This document shows, in pieces, positions 47,701 through 56,919 of a stretch of DNA of 64,000 bases; within the stretch, counting starts at the first letter, position 1; every line of letters starts with the position of its first letter. The notes under the pieces were generated by a model. It was not told where the DNA came from. It made no database searches and saw only the letters and a program-made list of their open reading frames with translations. Location: positions 5,096,501 through 5,160,500 of the forward strand of contig NC_062249.1 in NCBI RefSeq assembly GCF_905475465.1. The letters run 5' to 3'. This stretch comes from Pieris napi (taxonomy: Eukaryota; Arthropoda; Insecta; Lepidoptera; Pieridae). Both the position numbers and the translations under genes were made by a program.

Positions 47701-49087
47701 TTGAACTCGTAGTCTCATAGTTGTAGGTCCTGGTGCCAGTGACAACAGGAAGCTCCCTCTCCTGCCTCTCGTAGTAGTAGGCTGTGCTCTCAGAGGATTT
47801 CGGTTTGGTCTTTGGTGGTACTGTGTATTCCTGGATTTCATAAAGAAAATTATGTAACACTTAGCAGTTAAAATCCAACATATTTCTTGAAATAAGACGA
47901 AACACCTAGTCGAATTTAAAATAAGTTAAAAATCACAGTGACAGAGGCAACACATCTGAAATGTTTGATAGTAGTTTAATTAAGAGATGAACAAAAGTCA
48001 ACAAAACTATTTCAGTAAGCGTAAAGGAACGAATATCCGATCTCACCTTTTGCATAAAAGTCAATGTCCGAGGATACTCCACACAAATATAAGAAATTTC
48101 ACATTATAATTGCTTACGCTAAAATACGCGCGCTAAATATTAATCTTAGCAAATCCCAGATAAATAAATGGGTAATATGTTTCCTTCCTTACATTTCAAC
48201 AATAGGCATCAGTTAGTTCTATTCATCTTCACTTGTTTTGTAAACATAAACTAGTTGTACTTACGGCCATATATAAATTTATGATTACAACTTGCGATAT
48301 GAAACAACACTTTCACACTTCAACAACTTTTACAACTCCATTTGATACACATACTTAAAAATTTTAAATCATAAAATCAACCAATCATATTAATTTTTAA
48401 TCATTTTTTTATGTACACAAAAAATATAAACAAAACAAAAAATGTTGGCCATAGACAAGGGGACGATATTTGGGTTTCGTAAAAGAAAATTAAAGCTTAC
48501 TTCGACGGTATGGAAGTCCTTCCTGTCATACTTTCCGTCGGGTAACTTCTCTTCTTTGTACTCATAATGGTACTCCCTGGTTCCCAAACCACTCCTGCCT
48601 AGAGAGTCGAGCTTGCTTCCTTTTGGTAAAAGGTCGGATTTTATCATGTCTGAAAATAGGTTATTATCAAGAATTTATTATATGATACACCAATTAGTGC
48701 ATTGTAGTTCTTTGGTTAAAGCTAAAATTTGTTGTCATAAATTAAGGATATTATACGTATACACTATACAGCGTAAAGAAATAAATAAAATAAAAGTAAG
48801 TAGGATAGATTTTTAATATTGTCCCAATTAATCGAATTATTAAAACGTATCAAAATTGAGGTTCTACTTTAAAAAAATCTATGAGGGTTTTTTCCCTAAC
48901 AAATTTTTTTTATTTTACAAATGCTGGTAATAGAAAAAAAATATATTAGATAGAAAGAAAGATATCTTTAGAGTATGCACGTAATCAATTACTGCTTACC
49001 GAATTGTTCGTCGGTGTAGGGCACTGTGCCTCTACTGCTAGAAAATTCTTTATATTCCTTGTGTTTGCTGTACGATTTGGTCGCCAT
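41720..49087 (-). CDS. Uncharacterised 558-aa Tyr/Pro-rich protein with two LD-like motifs and Cys-rich C terminus
   Basis: Thirteen minus-strand exons: 49000-49087, 48501-48649, 47695-47830, 46683-46796, 46207-46258, 45780-45928, 45140-45237, 44576-44724, 43842-43957, 43257-43345, 42860-43063, 42285-42464, 41720-41872. They total 1,677 nt with all phases consistent. The ATG at 49087 follows a splice acceptor, so there is an upstream non-coding exon. The N-terminal 120 residues repeat Tyr-rich patterns (REYHYEYKEE, RTYNYETT). LDSLLDDL (145-152) and LDDLLADF (438-445) fit the paxillin LD pattern LDxLLxxL/F. CTNCHH and CQYCSHC clusters lie near 250 and 330. The last residues are VCLPLCCAMPCVIL, a candidate for palmitoylation. 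No LIM, PDZ or kinase domain is visible. From uncertain memory, the tail resembles insect sarcomere-associated proteins of the CG1674 type; treat the name as open. A cytoskeletal or adhesion role is inference. Confidence 0.85.
44025..44155 (-). mobile_element. SINE fragment related to 9290-9572
   Basis: Reverse-oriented pieces of the same SINE: AGGTCTGGGCCTCAGATTTA, ATAGGCAAGTAGATCAG and a shortened head with CACGCTGACGCCACTAGACG. The middle is deleted. Confidence 0.6.
44285..44425 (-). repeat. Inverted copy of the 2730-2895 repeat
   Basis: Reverse complement of the GAGTGGCGGA...CCAGTTCTTCT...CGTTCATAAGTGT pattern. The small plus-strand frame across it is not a gene. Confidence 0.5.
44960..45005 (-). 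repeat. Fragment of the 61095 repeat family
   Basis: AAGGCCGGCAACATACTTGC and GAGCCTCCTGCCCGATTGCC are the reverse complement of the start of the 61095 copy, with a shared internal deletion. It lies in an intron of the Tyr/Pro-rich gene. Confidence 0.55.
46979..47430 (+). pseudogene. Decayed RTE-type LINE fragment in an intron of the Tyr/Pro-rich gene
   Basis: The plus strand encodes broken pieces of an RTE ORF2 C terminus: CVLPVLILGSQTCAPTKAQH, LNVCQRSMQG, then after stops NMVRGTEKWSPRHFRRWIDQI. They correspond in order to the CVTYGCETWALSQKH, LRTCQRGMER and WRWTGHM...RRWADDI region of the intact element at 51420-55116. Several stop codons and frame changes mark it as dead. It lies antisense to the host gene. 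Confidence 0.65.
47446..47649. repeat. 15-bp perfect inverted repeat enclosing 174 bp
   Basis: TACAGATACCGGCAA (47446-47460) and its exact reverse complement (47635-47649) bound a GC-rich segment between an RTE relic and exon 3 of the Tyr/Pro-rich gene. It could be the ends of a small inverted-repeat element. Confidence 0.5.
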
Positions 49088-49097
49088 TGCTTATTAT
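49088..49097 (-). other. 5' UTR part of the first coding exon of the Tyr/Pro-rich gene
   Basis: Ten bases separate a splice acceptor (TTTTACAG on the minus strand) from the ATG. The leader must therefore be spliced from a distal exon. Confidence 0.6.
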
Positions 49098-49486
49098 CTG
49101 TAAAAGAAATCAAGGTATTTAATGACTGAAGTAATATGTATTCGGTATAAAATCGAATGTATCTTTTAAGTTTGCAAGTTTTTTATGCCTATAGTCTAAC
49201 ATTGAAATACCATATATGTAATAGTAAGGTATTCAGATAGGTAAACAAATTGCCACGATTTGTATTTTTCTATAGAAAGCAACAGAGAATCACCAATTAT
49301 GCGAGATCAACGTGGTACCTTTTCTGTAACTTCAATAAATAATAGGTTATCTTTAAAATATAATACATATACCAGAATAATGTTTTTTTTTAATTTTAAG
49401 ACCATTAAAACGACGTAAGCTCTTGTCATAATATATTATAGTAGCTAAGCACAACGACCAATAATTAAATATGTATATAAGTTTAA

Positions 49487-49646
49487 TTAGCGACCCGGCA
49501 GACGTTGTGCTGTACACACGTCGAACAAAAAAAACCAAAAATCATCTAACTGTAAATTAAAACTATACTCGAATTCACTTGAACCCACAATGAATTCAAT
49601 CGCTCCAGCCGTTCAGGAATTTATTTACAATCACACATATATAAGA
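49487..49646 (-). mobile_element. Degraded H3-related Helitron
   Basis: The minus-strand end ACGTCTGCCGGGTCGCTAA resembles the H3 3' end with CTAA in place of CTAG. The opposite end reads A|TCTTATATATGTGTG. It retains ACGGCTGGAGCGATTGAATT in the same relative place as the H3 GGACCGATT block. Confidence 0.5.
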
Positions 49647-50320
49647 TTAGATATATAAAGATAGATTCTAAGCATGCAATAAAGGACATTAGATAAATTT
49701 GTATTAACGTTGTTCCTCATCAGTTTGACCTTACACATTTGTATTCAAGAACTGTGTCTATTAAAGGTTATTTATAACAATTTTTACTTATGGTTAGAAT
49801 ACCTAATTCGTTTAATTTTCTTATAAAATTCAAAACACAAGGTCACTTCAATACCCAATTAGGATTTTTTTGAAAAAAAATAATTTTTATTATAGCTTAT
49901 AGTTTTTAGTAGTGGTATTCAAATTGGATTTTTTTAATAATGCGTAAAAGCTAAATGTATAAGAAAATTATAGTAATGTTAGAAATTTGTCTTTATGTTT
50001 TTAAAATACTAAATACTTTTATATATCATCATATAGGTACATATCTGTATGCATATTCAAGGTTCTCCGGGTGACGTAATATTTTCTTGAAATCGCAATT
50101 TTATGGGCTTCACGGCTGCTTTGTATGGTAATGTTTCCGATAACTACACAAACACGGTTTCGCCAAAATTTTATCTTTCATTTCCTTTTAACAATATTTA
50201 AAAATAAACAGTACAAATGTATCTCAATTAGATATTGCCCTTTAAAATATATCTTACAATAATACTATAAAAAAAAAGAAAAAATGTCAATATATGGAAT
50301 ATTATTAAATTTTAAAGTAC

Positions 50321-50395
50321 CTGCGTAATGTTTGCGAGTAACCAAATCTACCTTCAATAAAAACGTCTCGCTAAAACGCGCTAACAAAGTTATTC
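50321..50395 (-). other. Candidate non-coding first exon / promoter-proximal region of the Tyr/Pro-rich gene
   Basis: On the minus strand a good donor (CAG|gtactt, exon end 50321) follows a GC-richer stretch about 1.2 kb upstream of the coding start. The same stretch has a weak TATA-like CTATATGTG near 50405-50415. The acceptor at 49097 demands such an exon somewhere upstream. The choice of this one is an inference from position and composition. Confidence 0.3.
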
Positions 50396-50849
50396 CGTCG
50401 CGTAGCACATATAGCCCCTACAAATATTGTACTTCGGGGTCCTAGTTTCGAGTGAAGCCAGTTGTCACGCTGGTCTAATGTGGCATCAGACGCAATGTCA
50501 GCCAGTGACGATCGTCACAGTCCTATCGCTTTCACTGAGAGCTAGCCTGCTGCACAGTAGAGTACGCAGTCCATGCAGGCTTTGGGGTCGCCTCGCTCGC
50601 GGTAAATCTCACACGCAGCTCTCTCGATACTTACTAACCACAGGTTGATTGACCTCTTATGTTAAATAAGGGAAAGATTAACTTTATTTATATATTCCCT
50701 ATTACATTGTTGGCTTCTGTACTTTTGTATTTTCATTTTGAATCTTTGTATGACGAAGATGCCTTATAGATTTTTGAAGTTATACAGCTTTTGGCGCTTT
50801 AGGGAAAAATGATGAGAGTAAATTTTCACGTTGCGCGCGCACATCGTCG

Positions 50850-51125
50850 CAAAAATCCGACACCCTGAAGTTAGCATAGTCAACATTTTAAAATAAAAAA
50901 TGTCAATTTTTTAATTATGTAAAAACATTTTTTTTTGTAATATTTAAATAAACTTTATTTAACTTAATAATGCATTATAATAAAACTTGTAATGTATTAA
51001 ATACCTTTTTTCTACAAACGTAATAAGGTGAAAGATCAAATTTTTAAAAAGATTTTTATCTTATTACGCCAAAGAAGTATAACTTCTAACGCGTGTACAT
51101 AAGTACAAACACGTGTTTTTTTTAA
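50850..51125. repeat. Dispersed repeat D1, copy 2
   Basis: Matches 17590-17857 in the same orientation over about 260 bp, with an extra 30-bp stretch near 51035-51065. It lies upstream of the Tyr/Pro-rich gene. Confidence 0.7.
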
Positions 51126-51419
51126 TTGTCCCAAACATGTTCAAATATGTATATGTTACATGAATTTCTTTGTTTGAAGCTGGGTCAACTGGCTATAAGC
51201 GTTTCATACATGAGCTTATAACTAACAAAAAACTAACTTGGCTTATTTAAGAGTTCCTAAATCTAATTGATACTTCAAGGTAAGTGTAATCAAAATTGGA
51301 AATTATCGGAAACGAGAATGTTATATTACAATTTATGAGTGTGGGAAAAACTAAAGGGCTTTATTGGCTTCAAGTGTGCGATGATTGCTAACTTTTGAAA
51401 TTAACTAAAATATATATAA

Positions 51420-52004
51420 TACAAGAAACTTAAATCGGAGATCATCGTTCTAAAAGACAAAGTAAAATTCCTTGAAGATGGGAAAAGGAAAAATAATTTA
51501 GTATTTTTTGGCATACATGAAAACCAACAAGAAGAACCTAACCTGCTTACTCACATGCTGAAGTTGATAAATAATTCAACTGGTTTATCCTTGGACCCTA
51601 AAGAGCTAAGCTCAGCTTATAGACTGGGCAAAAAGAGTGAAAATCCTCGCCCAGTCCTCGTTAACTTCACTAGCCTTTGGAGAAAATACGAGGTACTGAA
51701 AAATGGAAACAAACTCCCATCTAACATGTATGTAAAAGAAGATTTTTCCAAAGAAGTATTAGAAAAAAGAAAACTATTACAAATCGAACTAAAAGCTGAA
51801 CGTGCTAAAGGGAAAACTTGCCACATTAAAAAAGATAAGCTCGTTATATACGAGAATACGCATGAGAAATCTGAAAAAAGAAAGAGAAACTTCTCAGAAT
51901 CTCCGAAACAATATCAACCCCAACCAACAAGTAAAAAAATAAACTTACTTGATTACTACGAAGCGCATGGCTCGAATTCAACGCCGAAACAGCAAAAAAA
52001 CTAG
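51420..52004 (+). CDS. LINE ORF1 (C-terminal part), coiled coil plus RRM-like RNA-binding protein
   Basis: The frame is open from 51420 to the TAG at 52002-52004, about 194 residues, with the first ATG at 51555. Residues encoded near 51429-51480 form a heptad-like stretch (LKSEIIVLKDKVKFLEDG), directly followed by RKNNLVFFGI. That join is characteristic of L1/CR1-type ORF1 proteins, where a trimerising coiled coil precedes the RRM. SSAYRLGK and RPVLVNFTS follow, as in other LINE ORF1 RRMs. The C terminus is basic. These proteins bind the element RNA and package it with ORF2. The upstream part of the coiled coil is missing, which supports 5' truncation. The last two codons are part of a slippery heptamer. 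Confidence 0.75.
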   Translation, partial: YKKLKSEIIVLKDKVKFLEDGKRKNNLVFFGIHENQQEEPNLLTHMLKLINNSTGLSLDPKELSSAYRLGKKSENPRPVLVNFTSLWRKYEVLKNGNKLPSNMYVKEDFSKEVLEKRKLLQIELKAERAKGKTCHIKKDKLVIYENTHEKSEKRKRNFSESPKQYQPQPTSKKINLLDYYEAHGSNSTPKQQKN

Positions 52005-54994
52005 CATGCGCCCCCGACCGCTCGAACCAACATAATTCTTTCAAACACAACAACAAAAGACAAAACGCACTAACCACCCCAAGCCGGCTGGTCACCGTGG
52101 GGGCTGTCGACCACTCCCTTCCAGCTCAGAAACGAGATGAGAAGATTCACAAAAACATTACAAGTTCCATCACTCCAAGCCGAATCGAAAATAAGATACT
52201 TTATATCGCCACTCTGAACTGTCTATCATTGAGAACACACGAAAAACTTACCGAGCTAGAGTTAGCTCTTTTAAAGATAAACTGGGACATATTAGGATTA
52301 AGCGAAATAAGAAGAATAGGCGAAAGCATTGAAGATCATACAGAGTATATCTTCTATTATAAAGGCGAAATAAAAGGATCCCATGGAGTAGGCTTTATGG
52401 TTAAAAAATACTTACAGCCAAATATAGAAGAATTTAAGGGCATATCAGATAGAATAGCCATTCTTAATATAAATTTACCAGGTTTCAAGGACAAATGGTC
52501 AATTATACAAATTTATGCACCTACTGAAAATCATGAAGAACATATCAAAGATAAGTTTTACAACCAATTGACTACAGTTTTACAAAATACTTTCAAAAAC
52601 ATCATAGTTATGGGCGATTTCAATGGAAGAATAGGACGCAGACGTCCTGGTGAAGAGAACATCATAGGCGACTTCGGCTTCGGCCCAAGGAGCAAAAATG
52701 GAGAACGAATGCTCAATCTCGCTCTCGAAAATAACTTAGCATTCATGAACAGTTTCTTCAAAAAAGTTACGGCGAAGAAGTGGACATGGATATCACCGGA
52801 CGGACGCCACAAAAATGAAATCGACTACATCGGAACCAACAATAGGAAACCCTTCCAGAACGTTAGTGTATTAAATCAACTCAACTTCAACACCAATCAT
52901 CGATTAGTAAGAGCCACCATAAAATGTATCGAACCAAAGAAAAGTAGAAATAAATACAACACAAAAACAAAGCTAATGATAGTAAAACAAATCCCTGACA
53001 ATGAAGTCAAAAACCAGATAGAAGGAAAATATATCAATGAAGTAAATGAAATACTTGGAACTCTAAGTCGCAATCCCCCAAAAACTAACAAGAAACAAAT
53101 TGGAAAAGAAACTCAAAAGCTAATGGAAGAAAGAAAACAGCTCTTAAAACTTGGAAAAAACAAGCAAAATCTAAAATTGATATCAGAAGTAAGTAAGAAA
53201 ATTAGTAACAATATTAAGAAAGAAAGAACCAAAAGAAGAATAGAAGCACTTAATTACCATATAACCAAGACAGGAGGAGTTAAAAAAGCTCTAAATGAAC
53301 TCGTAGAAACAAAACAATGGATACCGAACATTAAGAATTACGTAGGCAAACAACAGACAAAAAGAAAAGATATATTGAAAACTGCAACAGACTTCTACAG
53401 AAACCTCTACTCACTAGAGACTGATAATACCTCACAGAATCCAGTAAATCTTGAACAAGACGAAGAAGAGGTACCTAAATTTCTCCTTTCAGAAACGGAG
53501 CATGCTATCAAAAGCCTAAAAAATGGAAAAGCGCCTGGACCAGATCACATAACTAATGAGATGATCAAAGTATCATCAGCAGCACCAGGGAACCTAAGAA
53601 AACTTACTGAACTATTCAACACCATACTAAAAACGGAATACATACCTTCTCAATGGACGAAGAACATAATTACACTGCTCCACAAAAAGGGTGACAGGAA
53701 CATCATAGAAAACTATAGACCTATAAGCCTTATGTCCAACATGTATAAAGTTTTCTCCAAAATGATCCTGCGAAGAATAACGAAGGTAATGGATGAACAA
53801 CAACCTATGGAACAAGCTGGATTCAGATCCGGATTCTCAACTGTAGATCATATACATGTTATAAAACAGCTAATACAAAAGTGCAAAGAATACGGAAAAG
53901 CACTATACATCGCTTTTGTAGACTACAGTAAAGCATTCGACTCTATAAAGCACGATTCCCTCTGGAGAGCCTTAATACAACAAGGTATACCAAAAAAATA
54001 CATACGTATAATTAGAAATATATATACAAGTAGCACGGCTTATATCAAACTAGAGACAACGGGTGAAGAATTTCCTATAGCCAGGGGTGTGAGACAGGGC
54101 GATCCTTTGTCCCCAAAACTCTTCTCAGCCATTTTGGAGAGTTTATTTAGAAATTTGGAATGGGATAAGGTCGGCATAAACATAAACGGCAGACAACTGA
54201 ACCACCTAAGATTCGCAGACGATTTAGTGATCATTTCAGATAACGCAAAGACGCTTCAAACTATGCTGCAACAGCTGACAGAAGCAAGCAAGATAGTTGG
54301 GCTTTCTATGAACAAATCTAAAACGAAAATAATGACAAATAGAGAAACTATTATGATACAAATAGGAGGAGATGCTATCGAATATGTAGATCACTACGTA
54401 TATTTAGGGCAAATAATATCATTTCATGACCAAATGGATCTTGAGATAGAAAGAAGAGTGTCTAGCGCCTGGAAGAGATTTTGGTCACTCAAGGAAGTAC
54501 TTAAAAGTAAAGACTTCCCAATAGTAGCTAAGAAAAAGGTGTTCAATCTATGTATCCTACCATGTGTTACATACGGCTGCGAGACTTGGGCTTTATCTCA
54601 GAAACATCTTCTAAAGTTGAGAACATGCCAAAGAGGAATGGAAAGAAGCATGGTGGGTGTAACACTGAGACATCGAAAAAGAGCAGAAGAGATCAGATCA
54701 ACGACCAAAGTAGAAGACATTATAAAGAAAATAAGGCAGTTGAAATGGCGCTGGACTGGGCACATGACGAGAGATAGCAGGTTGAAATGGACAAAAATAA
54801 TTACAGAATGGCAACCACGTGATGGAAAAAGGAAAAGAGGAAGACCGACCAAGAGATGGGCAGACGATATTAAGATAATAGGAGGCACAACTTGGACAAG
54901 AAGAGCTAATAACAGAAAAGAATGGAAACAGCTGGAAGAGGCCTACGTGTCACAGGACACGCTGATCACCAAAAGCGGGTCATATGATGCATAA
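51953..54994 (+). CDS. LINE ORF2: AP endonuclease and reverse transcriptase
   Basis: The frame is open from 51953 to the stop before 54995. It overlaps ORF1 by about 50 nt in the -1 frame. Numbering from the GTG at 52097: endonuclease residues Asn41 (TLNCLSL), Glu70 (LGLSEIRR), Tyr140 (IQIYAPT), Asp174/Asn176 (MGDFNGR), Asp243 (NEIDYI) and His268 (TNHRLV) are all present. The reverse transcriptase has FVDYSKAFDS near 606, GVRQGDPLSP, and the catalytic FADD at 706-709. The C-terminal region carries CETWALSQKH and a basic KRKRGRPTKRWADD. The protein nicks target DNA and reverse transcribes the element RNA. No ATG occurs in frame before Met101, which lies after two endonuclease catalytic residues. 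A normal ATG start would therefore not give an active protein. Confidence 0.88.
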   Translation, partial: LLRSAWLEFNAETAKKLACAPDRSNQHNSFKHNNKRQNALTTPSRLVTVGAVDHSLPAQKRDEKIHKNITSSITPSRIENKILYIATLNCLSLRTHEKLTELELALLKINWDILGLSEIRRIGESIEDHTEYIFYYKGEIKGSHGVGFMVKKYLQPNIEEFKGISDRIAILNINLPGFKDKWSIIQIYAPTENHEEHIKDKFYNQLTTVLQNTFKNIIVMGDFNGRIGRRRPGEENIIGDFGFGPRSKNGERMLNLALENNLAFMNSFFKKVTAKKWTWISPDGRHKNEIDYIGTNNRKPFQNVSVLNQLNFNTNHRLVRATIKCIEPKKSRNKYNTKTKLMIVKQIPDNEVKNQIEGKYINEVNEILGTLSRNPPKTNKKQIGKETQKLMEERKQLLKLGKNKQNLKLISEVSKKISNNIKKERTKRRIEALNYHITKTGGVKKALNELVETKQWIPNIKNYVGKQQTKRKDILKTATDFYRNLYSLETDNTSQNPVNLEQDEEEVPKFLLSETEHAIKSLKNGKAPGPDHITNEMIKVSSAAPGNLRKLTELFNTILKTEYIPSQWTKNIITLLHKKGDRNIIENYRPISLMSNMYKVFSKMILRRITKVMDEQQPMEQAGFRSGFSTVDHIHVIKQLIQKCKEYGKALYIAFVDYSKAFDSIKHDSLWRALIQQGIPKKYIRIIRNIYTSSTAYIKLETTGEEFPIARGVRQGDPLSPKLFSAILESLFRNLEWDKVGININGRQLNHLRFADDLVIISDNAKTLQTMLQQLTEASKIVGLSMNKSKTKIMTNRETIMIQIGGDAIEYVDHYVYLGQIISFHDQMDLEIERRVSSAWKRFWSLKEVLKSKDFPIVAKKKVFNLCILPCVTYGCETWALSQKHLLKLRTCQRGMERSMVGVTLRHRKRAEEIRSTTKVEDIIKKIRQLKWRWTGHMTRDSRLKWTKIITEWQPRDGKRKRGRPTKRWADDIKIIGGTTWTRRANNRKEWKQLEEAYVSQDTLITKSGSYDA
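51995..52001 (+). promoter_or_regulatory. Candidate -1 ribosomal frameshift heptamer A_AAA_AAC
   Basis: In the ORF1 frame the sequence reads CAA AAA AAC TAG, giving the X_XXY_YYZ heptamer A AAA AAC immediately before the stop. A one-base backward slip continues AAA AAA CTA GCA into the open ORF2 frame. Eight bases downstream, GCCCCC (52010-52015) can pair with GGGGGC (52099-52104), a possible stimulatory stem. A_AAA_AAC is a known efficient slippery site in retroviral and coronaviral-type systems. Its use here is inferred. Confidence 0.65.
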
Positions 54995-55090
54995 GATTAA
55001 GTTTTATTTTATTTATGTGTTAGAATTAAGTGTTTTTTTTTTTTTTTTATGTAACTTAAATAATTGTTATTACATTGTATGGGTGTCAGC

Positions 55091-55096
55091 AATAAA
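55091..55096 (+). terminator. AATAAA of the LINE 3' UTR
   Basis: This AATAAA sits just before the (AATC)4 tail that ends the element. It probably directs 3' end formation of the LINE RNA. Confidence 0.5.
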
Positions 55097-56156
55097 GGCT
55101 AATCAATCAATCAATCTTACCTAATGTTACATAACTCACTCCTATACTTTTAAATAGCGTAGCTACAGTTCAATGATTTTAAATCAGAATAGATAGATAT
55201 GTTTATATGTTATAAATATCCTTATTTTTACAACAACGTTCTCTCGTATATCTTACATTTATTTTAAGTAAGTGTGAGTAAACGGGTGGAGTGCAATTCG
55301 TGATTGGAACGCAAATATAGTTTTAATGATTCGAGTGCAAAGGAATGTGGATTGTGTAGACATACATGAAATAGGTACTATGTAAAAAAATATTTTTAAG
55401 TCAAAATCAGTAAAATAGGTCTTGTTAGTTGAGGGATACAAAATATGTATATTTTATATTTATTTAGACAACAACGTTATTAACTCATGCATGGAACATG
55501 TAATAAATTATGTATATCGTGATTTATTTCACATATGTACTGGAAAAGAGATTGACAGATGATGGACAGGCTCGTTCTAAATAGGAACGACGCATATTAG
55601 TATACAAAGGCCCTTACTTGGTACTTGTTAACTTGAAAGGTAAGGAAATGAATAAATAAACTATACATATAAAAAGAAGAAATACATAATAATAAATTAT
55701 GAATACATTTTCTTGTTTTATATAGGTTCAGCTGTTTAATTAATATATGATGTTTGTGATTAATTGTTGTATAGTTTAAACTCTTTTTCTACTTTATCTT
55801 ATTCAAATATAATAAGATAGGTATGTACATTATGAAATTGTTGTACATATTAATAACAGCACTTAGTGTTACCATAATGGATTGAATAAACAGCCGGATT
55901 ATCTATATATATATACTCGTATATAAAAATGAATCGGCGAAAATTATGCCATAGCTTTCGATTGTACCAAATTGGATATTTTTATATTTGTAGTAACAAA
56001 CAGTTGAGAGAACTTTTAAATTTAAATGAAAACATAAAAAAATCTATTATCAATCAATCAATCTATGATCAATTTGCATAATTTAGTAAATAACGCTCAA
56101 CGTCATCTTCATTATAATAAAAAAAAATAGTAACATTTATTAAACAAGGTTACATA

Positions 56157-56379
56157 TCTTTATATATATATAATTCTTCTGTGAGTGTGTATGTCACTGA
56201 ACTTCTCTCAAACGACTGGACCGATTTTGATGAAATTTTTTGTGTGTGTTCAAGGGGATCTGGGAATGGTTTAGATTCACAAATCAGCCCGCCAGATGGC
56301 GCTGCAGTCGGTACTTTCATACTTTGCTTTACTAATTGCTTCAAATATCATGCAGGACAACGTCTGTCGGGTCCACTAG
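56157..56379 (+). mobile_element. Non-autonomous Helitron, family H3
   Basis: Runs from A|TCTTTATATATATATAATTC to GGGTCCACTAG|T, with a GGAC/GTCC hairpin before the end. Internal blocks are shared with the 14361-14684 copy on the other strand. Confidence 0.75.
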
Positions 56380-56730
56380 TATATATATATATAACATTAC
56401 GACCCATTTAACACGAAAGAAACCACAGGACACAGCTAGTGATAGATATTTCAGAGTGGGGCAAGATGTGTATTTGAAAACCAATTCCAATGCTTCAGAA
56501 TTACATTAACACCTAAGCGATGTATAAACATTTGCGTAATCTCAATTTTCATTTAAATTTGAACCTTAATCCTAGACTTTAAACTCTACTTCTCAATATC
56601 TTTTACATTATTGAATCGAATGCTGATCAAATCTTTGCATATTTGCAATTCTTACGAAATGTGTTATTTTCTAGCTCAGTATTTATTTTTGTTTTTAAAT
56701 ATTGTTATTCTAACAGATGCTCCGTCGTAA

Positions 56731-56786
56731 AAAATATCAAAATACTGGTATATAGTTAAAAATGTATACCAGTATTTTAATATTTT
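56731..56786. repeat. 22-bp hairpin with 12-nt loop
   Basis: Positions 56731-56752 pair with 56765-56786 with one mismatch (core AAAATACTGGTATA / TATACCAGTATTTT). It is AT-rich and lies just before the retroelement relic at 56797. Confidence 0.7.
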
Positions 56787-56796
56787 ATATATATAT

Positions 56797-56919
56797 TCCG
56801 GAGACCCCAGAGCTGGTGCTTTCCTGGCTCAAGGAATAAGTATCGCAATACAGCGAGGAAATGCTGCCAGCGTTAAAGGTACACTGCCACATGGACCAAA
56901 CTTTTTAACTTTGTTTTAA
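56797..56919 (+). pseudogene. Short relic of a retrotransposon ORF
   Basis: A 40-residue frame reads SGDPRAGAFLAQGISIAIQR, then GNAASVKGTLPHGPN, and stops. The pattern IxIAIQRGNAASxxGTxP is one I recall from the ends of lepidopteran LINE proteins. The family cannot be fixed here. Confidence 0.35.

Larger units (their letters stand above)
49098..51419. other. 5' intron and upstream flank of the Tyr/Pro-rich gene
   Basis: This holds the probable 5' intron and promoter of the minus-strand gene, a degraded Helitron-like copy (49487-49646) and one copy of a dispersed repeat (about 50850-51125). No coding was found. Confidence 0.5.
51420..55116 (+). mobile_element. RTE-type non-LTR retrotransposon, 5'-truncated, coding regions intact
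   Basis: A 3.7-kb LINE contains the end of ORF1 (RNA-binding type) and a full ORF2 with AP endonuclease, reverse transcriptase and the RTE-type C-terminal region (CETWALSQKH, RGRPTKRWADDI). The 3' UTR is only about 120 bp and ends with AATAAA at 55091 and a short (AATC)4 tail at 55101-55116, as expected for RTE-like elements. The 5' boundary is set at the stop codon in the ORF1 frame at 51417-51419: ORF1 enters in the middle of a coiled coil, so the 5' end is probably lost. A target-site duplication was sought but not found convincingly. The uninterrupted 2.9-kb ORF2 points to a recent insertion. Confidence 0.88.

Noticed and set aside
52097..52099. GTG as initiator of LINE ORF2
   Set aside because: Non-ATG initiation is rare in animals, and the frame stays open upstream to the ORF1 slippery site, which explains expression better.
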